Of a stretch of DNA of 64,000 bases, positions 38,925 through 46,375 are shown piece by piece (the first letter of the stretch is position 1; the number at the start of each line of letters is the position of its first letter). Source of the DNA: Vibrio metschnikovii CIP 69.14 (GTDB lineage: Bacteria; Pseudomonadota; Gammaproteobacteria; Enterobacterales; Vibrionaceae); NCBI RefSeq assembly GCF_000176155.1, contig NZ_ACZO01000007.1, positions 372,001 through 436,000 on the forward strand, in the 5' to 3' direction. The translations under genes were made by a program, and so were the position numbers. Under the pieces are notes generated by a model. That model did no database searches. It saw nothing but the letters and a program-made list of their open reading frames with translations, and had not been told where the DNA came from.

Positions 38925-41477
38925 TTAATCTTGTGATTGAACTGAGCCAAAAAGCCATGATATTGCATTAGCAAACATAGTGGAATTAGATACCTCATAC
39001 CTAACTCCATGACCAAACTCTTTTGTCCCAGGTCGCCAATCAGCAACAATATCATCAAAATTATCTGCATAATTTTTAACGTTAAATGGATAACCAGTAA
39101 GATTTGCTATGGACGATCTAGGATTTGCAGAATAAAAAGACGTGAAACCAGCATCTCCTGCCCATACAAATTTATACCTTTTATGCCTGATAGCTGTTGA
39201 GTAACTTTTATATTGTTCATCAGAAGTAGCTCCTCGCATTCCTGACCAATCGTATGCATTACTTAAAGATACGTAAGAATTTTTTGGTAAGTTATACACA
39301 TAATCTGTAGCCGATCTATCTTGCCCCCAGTATTCTTTTCTTAAATCACCAAATGGTCCATTTATTATAGGATCATCAATATCTTCAAATTGATGAACCG
39401 CACCAGAACGAGCAAAACGACCAACCTGAACACTATCACCAAATATAGCTCTAAAAAGATTTCTAGTTGATGTTACTCCTTCAGTAAAGTATATAATAAC
39501 GCCACCATCATAGAGAAAGTCCCGAAGTAAATTAACCGTAGTAGAACTAGGAGAATAAGGGTAGCCGATATGCACAACAGCAGGTGGTAGATCCCTTTCT
39601 AAAGCTCGTCTTAAATTTGAATCATTCGTACCAAAATCTTCAAAAATGAGAGTTGCTCGCAATCTTACAGTGCCATCATCACCAAAATTATTACGACTTT
39701 TAAAAACAGCATTTACTGGATTGACTCTTCCGCCACTACCAAATTCTACTGCAAGATTATATCCATTATTTCCAGTTCCCATGCCGACAATAACTAATTC
39801 GTCAATAACCTCAACATCAATTTTATCAGTAAGTTTACCATCAGGTGTAATAGCCGTTACCGTAACTATACCTTTTCTTTTTCCTATCACTCGACCTGTT
39901 AGTCGATCGATACTTAAAATTGATGGATCACTTGAATGCCATTGAAGAGGCCTTGTGTAGATACTCTGTTCACCCGTTGAATTAGTATATCTAACAACAA
40001 GATCCCTGAAGGTATCAATAACTATATATTTAGGATCACGTATTTTAAAATCTAATAAATTGAGGTTTAAACAAGCCACAGAAGCGACCGAGGGTACACT
40101 CGCATCACTTGGATTTATGTCGTTATAAACACTTAGTTTCCCACTACTTAAAGATTCCGTCCAGTACGACAATCCTTGAGGCCATCCTGCATTATTTGCC
40201 AACGCATTTGCTTGCTTGCTAGTAATTAACTCGATCTCTCCTGTTTCAGGTAGCCGTCCTCCTTTTGCTTTGCAGTAAGCTCCTGCTGTTTTAGCATCAA
40301 ACAGTGCGATATTAAGTGGTTCAGAAACAAAACCATCTATTGTTTGTGTGCTTTGATAGTTAAAACCGTATTTATCACTTATCGACTGCACTAGAGGACC
40401 TGAAAGAGTAAAACTGGATCTAACATCACCCGTATCATAGTAATAGTCTTTTATTGGTGAGGAAACACGAATATTTATCACACCAACACCATATCCACCA
40501 TTATGATCAGAGATCATATAATTAATGTAATACTGACCGGGGACTTTAGCTAAGAATTTAATTTTTTTATTATAAAAATCTATCGTATCAAGCTTTTCCG
40601 AATCAAATGGGAGGCTGACTGATGCATTCGTTGATTGCACATCAATAATTTGTAACGGATCCCCGTCCGGATCAGAGATAAAATCACTCACATCAATGAT
40701 GATCTCTTCATAAGCGGGGACAGCTCTAATCATATTACCTGGGTCATAATAGTAACTGAACGACCCCACCTCAGGCGGCTGGTTGCCTTCTCCCGACACA
40801 CCAACTAATACGGTACCAATATAATATTGACTCGTATTGCTATTATACGCGCTATAGAATAATCGGTTATAACCCGCTTCTTGTACGCAATAATTGAGTG
40901 TATTCATCGAGGAATCAAAGGAGTTCACCACACCTGAGCCAATCACGTCTATATTTGGCTGAAGGCTCGCCCCATTGGGGATAACATCTTGCAAAGAAAT
41001 GGATGAGCAAGTTTGAGCTTCCAATGCAATTGACTTTGGTGGTAGCGTAAAAGACGCTAAGCTTGCCGTATTTACCGATACCTCTTCTTGCACCAATACA
41101 CGTGAATAGCCAGTTGCCGTAACTGGTGTTTGACTTTGATTTGCACTGACTGTGTATTTGAAACTGCAGGTGGTTGGATCATTAGTCTCAATTTCAAACT
41201 GGGTATCACCAACACTCGTTACTTGGCAGCCTTGATGATTCGTTAGCGGCTCAACACTTAACAGCGTCACCGTTGCATTTACATCGGATGCAATCACATC
41301 GCGATCAATCATCACCGCCGCACGAGAATAAGGTTTAACCATCCGAGTAATATCTTGAGTATGCAAAGATACTGCTTTTTGTTGTGGTGGCGTTATTGGA
41401 GAAACACTATCTTCTTGTTTACAAGCGAATAAAAGTAAACAAAATAAAATGACCAACCCTTTTTGACTTTTAGACAT
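38925..41477 (-). CDS. Large surface lipoprotein, mosaic paralog 2
   Basis: This is an 850-residue lipoprotein from ATG 41477, with the same ribosome site, lipobox (Cys19) and domain order as the gene at 36168-38738. Nucleotides 40282-41510 match 37543-38771 over 1229 positions with no gap and only scattered changes. Past the shared CKAKGGRLP the proteins part: this copy has a Big_2-like domain LQWHSSDPSILSIDRLTGRV and a C-terminal domain with VVHIGYPYSPSS and LRDFLYDGGVIIYFT, roughly half identical to copy 1. The pattern suggests duplication followed by gene conversion of the export/anchor half. The role is unknown. Confidence 0.85.
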   Translation of the reverse strand: MSKSQKGLVILFCLLLFACKQEDSVSPITPPQQKAVSLHTQDITRMVKPYSRAAVMIDRDVIASDVNATVTLLSVEPLTNHQGCQVTSVGDTQFEIETNDPTTCSFKYTVSANQSQTPVTATGYSRVLVQEEVSVNTASLASFTLPPKSIALEAQTCSSISLQDVIPNGASLQPNIDVIGSGVVNSFDSSMNTLNYCVQEAGYNRLFYSAYNSNTSQYYIGTVLVGVSGEGNQPPEVGSFSYYYDPGNMIRAVPAYEEIIIDVSDFISDPDGDPLQIIDVQSTNASVSLPFDSEKLDTIDFYNKKIKFLAKVPGQYYINYMISDHNGGYGVGVINIRVSSPIKDYYYDTGDVRSSFTLSGPLVQSISDKYGFNYQSTQTIDGFVSEPLNIALFDAKTAGAYCKAKGGRLPETGEIELITSKQANALANNAGWPQGLSYWTESLSSGKLSVYNDINPSDASVPSVASVACLNLNLLDFKIRDPKYIVIDTFRDLVVRYTNSTGEQSIYTRPLQWHSSDPSILSIDRLTGRVIGKRKGIVTVTAITPDGKLTDKIDVEVIDELVIVGMGTGNNGYNLAVEFGSGGRVNPVNAVFKSRNNFGDDGTVRLRATLIFEDFGTNDSNLRRALERDLPPAVVHIGYPYSPSSTTVNLLRDFLYDGGVIIYFTEGVTSTRNLFRAIFGDSVQVGRFARSGAVHQFEDIDDPIINGPFGDLRKEYWGQDRSATDYVYNLPKNSYVSLSNAYDWSGMRGATSDEQYKSYSTAIRHKRYKFVWAGDAGFTSFYSANPRSSIANLTGYPFNVKNYADNFDDIVADWRPGTKEFGHGVRYEVSNSTMFANAISWLFGSVQSQD

Positions 41478-41562
41478 ATGACCTTCTAATAAAAATTTTC
41501 GTATTAGCATAACTACAACTAATTATAGTCTCAATATGAACATTAAATATCGTCTAATAAAT

Positions 41563-41589
41563 AAAGTGCTAGCCGTTACTCTAGCACTT
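41563..41589 (-). terminator. Terminator of the pilus/OmpA/lipoprotein transcript
   Basis: AAGTGCTAG and CTAGCACTT pair around an 8-nt loop. On the minus strand TATTTATTAG follows. It comes 20 nt after the stop of the 620-residue lipoprotein gene and is the first strong stop after the major pilin gene. Confidence 0.75.
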
Positions 41590-41609
41590 AAAAATTAACA
41601 TATTACATG

Positions 41610-43472
41610 TTAAGGCTCTGATACACAGGACGTGTAAAAACTGTTGATGGGAGACATGTCACCACTGTAACCATCAGCGAGGTTCACATGGTAATAGTTA
41701 TCCGCAACAGATAGCGTCGTCCAATAGGGAGTACTGACTGGCCAACCACGAGCGGAAGTCATATTTCCGAAGACATTAAACAGCTCGCTTTTTAACTCAT
41801 CTACTGTTGGTAAACGCCAATTAGTTCGTCCACCAATAATATTGGTGTTATAACTGACACATAGATCACGTGCTCTATACCAGGTGAATGTGTAGAAATT
41901 ACCACCTATGTCGTTGTTTATGATAGCATCTACATCTTGACTACCACCAATACTATTAAAGAAGGCTACAGACGGTGAGTTAGTAAATAGTTTACCACTA
42001 CCTGTATTAAAAATATCAATACATGGACCAGTTAAATCGTCACACACTTTATCTTTATTCTTATAGCAACTTAAGTAACTTGTTTCTGGGATAATTTCAT
42101 TATCACCGACATATAAAGTATTCAAAATATCTGTTTTAAAAGATTGCCCTGTATAGACTTGAGTACCTTGTTCATCCGTTTGTATTCCCTGAAGAATATA
42201 TGGCTTATCAATCGGCCATAGTGTCTTAATGTCGTTAATAGCCGACAATTTATATATTGAGTCGATGATTGATTTACTCGGCAATTTTGCACCATATAAG
42301 GTACAAATCGCTTCGGCAACGTCATAAGTGAACGTTGCTATTTCGGCACTTTTTTGCGTGTCTACATTTGGTGAAGAATAGTCAAAACCAATCTCTAAAG
42401 CATCTTCTAATGTGATTGGCGCCATCAAAGTTCCTAAGGGCGTTTTAATATCTTCAAATGGCCCCTTAACGTAGAACATCACCTGTCCCATTACAAAAGC
42501 ACCGAGGTTATCCGTTAACAAATAAGATAAACTGTAATCTCCCCGACTGGGCGCAGAAAAAGTTAAAGACGTACCATCAGTGCTTGCACTCGCATTAATG
42601 GTCGAAACCTGAACTATTTCAAGCGTGTCACCTTCTGGATTATCAACCACACTCGATAACTGTGATAATGAAATAGTCACAGTTTGGTCAACCTCTAATG
42701 ACGTGTTATACCGATAGCTTTGTACAGAAAATCCCATATTCGTTTTATTTCCCACAGCGATATCTATTTGACCTAGATAGGTTTCCATACCATTAGTCAA
42801 GCCATAATAAATACGATAGGCACCAAGTTGAGTTGTTTGATCTGTTGCAAAACGAAAACCACTTTCAAAAAATTCAAACATCGCACCAGATGGGCCAGAT
42901 AACGCGGCAGTACTAATACTAAATCCTTGATTAACTTTATCTGAATGAAGTTGATTTATATCAATGTATAAAGGGTTATCTTGAATTTGTACAGCATAGC
43001 TATAAATAGGCAACCTCGGTGCATCAAAATTCAAAGAATTTAACGAACCTGTAGTATTTATAGCTGATAACGATGCGCTTTTAGCAAGGTGTAAAATTCC
43101 CTGACTACCGAAAGATCCATCAAACGACTCAGTTTGATATTGATAGATACAGTTACCCACTGTATCTGGATTTATTACTAATTCTGAATCATTGATATTG
43201 AAATTATAGCAGTCAAACTCATTTACTTCGGCAATTAATTCAATATCACTAATACGTTCATTATTACGCTTCGCTAAGGCTATAGTCGTAGGTTTATCTA
43301 TTAACACGGTTCTAGTTATATTATGCAAAGAGGCGTTAATATTTGATGCACTCGGTGAAGATTGAGGCCGCTCGATAATATCTTTATCATCACTTCCATT
43401 GCATCCAGCTAAAAGTAATCCAGACAGAAGAATACTTATTATTTTTATATCATTCATGATCAACATACTCAT
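41610..43472 (-). CDS. Third surface lipoprotein with two DUF1566-like modules
   Basis: This 620-residue lipoprotein has the lipobox LLLAGC (Cys24 from the first ATG; other in-frame ATGs at 43466 and 43457). It has the same early layout as the two mosaic lipoproteins: an Ig-like segment VVDNPEGDTLEIVQVSTINA parallels their DFISDPDGDPLQI...NASV, followed by a Cys-containing Lcl-like patch (CTLYGAKLPSKSIIDSI). Its C-terminus is a clearer DUF1566 module (TFTWYRARDLC, WRLPTVDELKSEL, PYWTTL, ending in SCVSEP). It is 19 nt downstream of the OmpA-like gene and belongs to the pilus transcript. The function is unknown; DUF1566-type modules occur in surface adhesion and lectin-like proteins. Confidence 0.82.
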   Translation of the reverse strand: MSMLIMNDIKIISILLSGLLLAGCNGSDDKDIIERPQSSPSASNINASLHNITRTVLIDKPTTIALAKRNNERISDIELIAEVNEFDCYNFNINDSELVINPDTVGNCIYQYQTESFDGSFGSQGILHLAKSASLSAINTTGSLNSLNFDAPRLPIYSYAVQIQDNPLYIDINQLHSDKVNQGFSISTAALSGPSGAMFEFFESGFRFATDQTTQLGAYRIYYGLTNGMETYLGQIDIAVGNKTNMGFSVQSYRYNTSLEVDQTVTISLSQLSSVVDNPEGDTLEIVQVSTINASASTDGTSLTFSAPSRGDYSLSYLLTDNLGAFVMGQVMFYVKGPFEDIKTPLGTLMAPITLEDALEIGFDYSSPNVDTQKSAEIATFTYDVAEAICTLYGAKLPSKSIIDSIYKLSAINDIKTLWPIDKPYILQGIQTDEQGTQVYTGQSFKTDILNTLYVGDNEIIPETSYLSCYKNKDKVCDDLTGPCIDIFNTGSGKLFTNSPSVAFFNSIGGSQDVDAIINNDIGGNFYTFTWYRARDLCVSYNTNIIGGRTNWRLPTVDELKSELFNVFGNMTSARGWPVSTPYWTTLSVADNYYHVNLADGYSGDMSPINSFYTSCVSEP

Positions 43473-43491
43473 TTAAATGATGGGTATCAAA

Positions 43492-44547
43492 TTAATAGGT
43501 TTCAATATTATTATTATGTTTTAATAATCTATTGAAAATAACCTCAACACGTCGATTCTTTGCTCGTCCTTCATAGCTTAGGTTATCTGCAATTGGCTTA
43601 TCTTCCCCCATTCCAATAACAACAACTTGGTCGGATTTAATACCATTTTTAATAAGATAATCTGCCACTGATTGAGCTCTTTTATACGATAATTGATAAT
43701 TATACAATGGTCGACCAATACTATCAGTATGGCCAATAATAGTAATCATACCTTGAGATTTTTTAATTTTAGGAATTAGCTTATCAATGTCGTTAGCTGA
43801 GATTAGTTCATAACTGTCATTTGCAAAGTTACTATAAAAACTTTCTGAAACAAGTTCATAATTTACTTGCTGAATTTCAGTTTTTTCAACAATCTTTTCA
43901 ACTTCTTGAAAAACTGTCTTCGTTCTGGACTGACCAAACTTATAACTCAAACCAATTGAGCTAAATGTAACATCTTTACCTTGATTAAAGTTGTCCTCTT
44001 TTTCTTTAAAATCTATATGCTGAACCTCTGCTCTTAAAGACCATTGATCTGTTATGTCATATTCTAAACCTGCAGCTCCCAATAAGCCAAAATAGTGACT
44101 TTTATTTGTATATGATGAAGGTTGATTAAGGTATTGATACCCCAATCCCAACTTAGCATAGGCATGTAAATGACTAGTTATATCGAGAACTCTAAATTTA
44201 CTTAATATTTCCCCACCCCAAATACTCGTATTACTCTCTATAAAATCAGAATTTATTTTATAATCTGGACTACCATAATTACTGATCGAACCTTCTAGAG
44301 CGTACCAACGATTAAACTGGAAACCAGAAAAAACAGAGTATCCGAAAGTATCTATTTTACAATTTACTTTATCATCACAATTATTACTATACCTAGCCCA
44401 TCCTAATTTCTGACCAGCATAGAAATAACTCTCGCTTTCATTATAAACATCATCATTAGAATGAGCAAAATTAAATGATAAAAATGATAAAAATGATAAA
44501 AATATAATTGTAATTTTTTTTGTATAGTCATTATAATATCTCTTCAA
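43492..44547 (-). CDS. OmpA-family outer-membrane protein of the pilus operon
   Basis: The 351-residue product has a signal peptide (about residues 10-29, FLSFLSFLSFNFAHS), an OmpA-like eight-strand beta-barrel (YFYAGQKLGWARY to IGLSYKFGQ), a linker and a C-terminal peptidoglycan-binding OmpA domain (ITIIGHTDSIG...NYQLSYKRAQSVADYL...GRAKNRRVEV). The visible frame needs a TTG start at 44547 with no ribosome site, inside the end of the adhesin gene. An ATG that overlaps the adhesin stop (TAATG at 44530-44534) is out of frame by one base across an A8 tract (44514-44521); nine A residues would give MTIQKKITIIFLSFLSF. It may anchor or stabilise the pilus system in the envelope. Confidence 0.85.
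   Translation of the reverse strand: MKRYYNDYTKKITIIFLSFLSFLSFNFAHSNDDVYNESESYFYAGQKLGWARYSNNCDDKVNCKIDTFGYSVFSGFQFNRWYALEGSISNYGSPDYKINSDFIESNTSIWGGEILSKFRVLDITSHLHAYAKLGLGYQYLNQPSSYTNKSHYFGLLGAAGLEYDITDQWSLRAEVQHIDFKEKEDNFNQGKDVTFSSIGLSYKFGQSRTKTVFQEVEKIVEKTEIQQVNYELVSESFYSNFANDSYELISANDIDKLIPKIKKSQGMITIIGHTDSIGRPLYNYQLSYKRAQSVADYLIKNGIKSDQVVVIGMGEDKPIADNLSYEGRAKNRRVEVIFNRLLKHNNNIETY
44476..44502. repeat. Three in-frame 9-nt repeats in the OmpA-like signal peptide
   Basis: Three copies of TGATAAAAA (plus strand) encode the FLS-FLS-FLS stretch of the signal peptide. Being 9 nt long, slippage would add or remove three residues of the hydrophobic core without a frameshift. Confidence 0.9.
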
Positions 44548-45634
44548 AAATAACTGTAAACGTATCTATATGTTCACCAGACTCTAGCTCTTCTGCAGAG
44601 ACATGTTCATAACCAATTAAAAGCTCATATTCAAATGAATTAGTTGCTGTTGATACTCGCCGTTCTACTGGTTGAGCTGCTTGTGCAGTTAGCTGACCAT
44701 CTTCAACAATAGAAACCACTTCACAACTAGGACAACGTATGTAATAGTTTATCTCACTTTTTTTGAAAAATGTTTCATCTTTTATTAGCCTTTTCATTTT
44801 ATATTCTCTATTCGGAAAAACCATCCTTATACCTGATTGAAAATAACCATTTACATTAATAGAGAATTGTGTTTCACCTGATGCTGTATAATTTGTTGTA
44901 TCATAAATGGGTTCAATAGTTTTCTTGGAATCAGCAATGATCTCTTTTAAATACTCTGGGCTATATTCTAATTGTACAGAAAATGAAGACATGGGTATAT
45001 TACGATAAGTGATAATACCATTGGATTTATAATAATATTTTAAACTAACAGGTATACTACCAGTATAAATACCACCAATGGGGTCACTTAAACCTTCAAA
45101 TGCAGTGACAAGTGCATCTTTATCTAAATAAAATATAGGTCTAACAAAATAAAAAGGCTGAACGTTACTTGAAAGTAGAAAACTGGTATTAGAAAAACAA
45201 CTTTCTGATGATAAACCAATCGATGTTAATGAGTTAGGAAAGACCGAAAGAGAAACACTCGTTCCTGAAAACGAAGTACCATTATTACAAACCGATCCAG
45301 TGACAATCGGAATAGCCTCACGAGTTAAACCTGAAACACCTGCCGTATTATACTCAATACCAACTAATTTTATTGGCAAATCAACTTTACCTCCAGGCCC
45401 AACTAGTTCAAATTTATTAATCGCTGTCATTATCATACCCGGCTGCCAGTGGGTAGTTGGAGCTAAATTACTGACTACTTGCCAGTCACTCAAAGTATAA
45501 AGGTGAGTCGATGATGTTTGCTGTGCATTTCTGAGTAACATTTCATCACCGTTAAGACTAATATTTAGTGTTGCGGATAGACTAGGAAATGCAACAAAAC
45601 AAAATGCCAATACTATTATTCGCCATCTATACAT
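44531..45634 (-). CDS. Putative pilus tip adhesin, CblD/CfaE-like
   Basis: The 367-residue protein has a signal peptide (IIVLAFCFVAFPSLSA) and AGAGGA 7 nt before its ATG. Its length and layout match the CfaE/CooD/CblD tip subunits of class-5 pili (about 360 aa). There is an N-terminal domain with paired cysteines, then a GIYTGSIPVSLKYYYKSNG segment similar to the GVWNAVLKL...YDTTYGTY region of CfaE, then a C-terminal pilin-like domain with a Cys pair (RCPSCEVV). In class-5 systems the tip subunit binds the host or surface receptor and starts pilus assembly. It sits after the chaperone gene, the usual place at the end of the pilus genes. Confidence 0.75.
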   Translation of the reverse strand: MYRWRIIVLAFCFVAFPSLSATLNISLNGDEMLLRNAQQTSSTHLYTLSDWQVVSNLAPTTHWQPGMIMTAINKFELVGPGGKVDLPIKLVGIEYNTAGVSGLTREAIPIVTGSVCNNGTSFSGTSVSLSVFPNSLTSIGLSSESCFSNTSFLLSSNVQPFYFVRPIFYLDKDALVTAFEGLSDPIGGIYTGSIPVSLKYYYKSNGIITYRNIPMSSFSVQLEYSPEYLKEIIADSKKTIEPIYDTTNYTASGETQFSINVNGYFQSGIRMVFPNREYKMKRLIKDETFFKKSEINYYIRCPSCEVVSIVEDGQLTAQAAQPVERRVSTATNSFEYELLIGYEHVSAEELESGEHIDTFTVIFEEIL

Positions 45635-45655
45635 TATAATTCCTCTGAGTTTTTA

Positions 45656-46279
45656 CTATTGTGTCAGCCTAACTCTTCTTACATAAGTACTATCATGATT
45701 AAGAATCACCGCATTCAGTGTATGGCTTTGTATCCCCTCTGGTAACAAAAAGCTCTTCTTTCTTCCGGCTAAAACAGTAAAAGCCGCACGACAGTTATTA
45801 ATTATTTCTTTAGTACATTGATCAATACCTACTCTAAGGAAAGTATTACCTGTATTTTCTACATAAAGATATTCGCCATTGTTTTCTATATTGTATGAAA
45901 CTTTAGATTCATGTGCTGGAATAATATAAAGTGGTGCATAGCCGACATTTAATGCTACGACTGGAGCTTCCCCTTCATTTTCAGAGTATGGAGCTGGAGC
46001 AAAGTTAATTTGATATACTCTATCTTTATCAAAATTACATTCTCCAATACATAAAGAACGAACACCGACATTTCTTTTTAAACCTGATTCTATAATAACT
46101 TGTGGATGCGTTAATGTAATCTCCCAATCCATTAGGTTTGAATTATCGTATGGAGTCCTAATGATTTCTTCTCCTTGAACATCAAATTTGATAATAGAAC
46201 CCGATACATAGGTAGTATATGAGTCATCATTCGTTAATGTAAAAACACCATTACCTGATTTATCACCGACAAGTAACAT
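45656..46279 (-). CDS. Class-5 pilus chaperone, signal peptide out of frame
   Basis: The open frame from ATG 46279 gives 207 residues of a CfaA/CooB-like periplasmic chaperone (Ig-like strands SGNGVFTLTNDD, NTFLRVGIDQC, and the AGRKKSFLLPEG turn). It lacks a signal peptide. Upstream, an ATG at 46350 with AGGA opens MKKNFIFGLIFLYQI and stops at once. Adding one T to the T7 run (46316-46322) joins the two frames into MKKNFIFGLIFFISNIANA followed by LSIDTMLLVGD, a textbook signal peptide. As given, the chaperone could not be exported. Neighbours: usher 25 nt upstream of that ATG, tip adhesin 21 nt downstream. Phase variation, transcript slippage, a decayed gene or a sequencing error are all possible. 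Confidence 0.8.
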   Translation of the reverse strand: MLLVGDKSGNGVFTLTNDDSYTTYVSGSIIKFDVQGEEIIRTPYDNSNLMDWEITLTHPQVIIESGLKRNVGVRSLCIGECNFDKDRVYQINFAPAPYSENEGEAPVVALNVGYAPLYIIPAHESKVSYNIENNGEYLYVENTGNTFLRVGIDQCTKEIINNCRAAFTVLAGRKKSFLLPEGIQSHTLNAVILNHDSTYVRRVRLTQ

Positions 46280-46350
46280 TGTATCTATTGACAGGGCGTT
46301 AGCTATATTTGATATAAAAAAATCAAACCAAAAATAAAATTCTTTTTCAT
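46280..46350 (-). other. Out-of-frame signal-peptide leader of the chaperone gene, with T7 tract
   Basis: ATG 46350 follows AGGAAACATAGATA, the only good ribosome site between usher and chaperone. Its frame codes 15 residues and ends at TAG (46303). The minus-strand tract GATTTTTTTATATC (T7, 46316-46322) is where a single added T restores one continuous exported chaperone. Confidence 0.8.
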
Positions 46351-46375
46351 TATCTATGTTTCCTAAATTAATTGA

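Noticed and set aside
36168..41510. Lipoprotein duplication as an assembly artefact
   Set aside because: The two genes have different C-terminal halves, different downstream terminators and different upstream sequence, and the shared half has scattered differences; a simple duplicated contig would not look like this.
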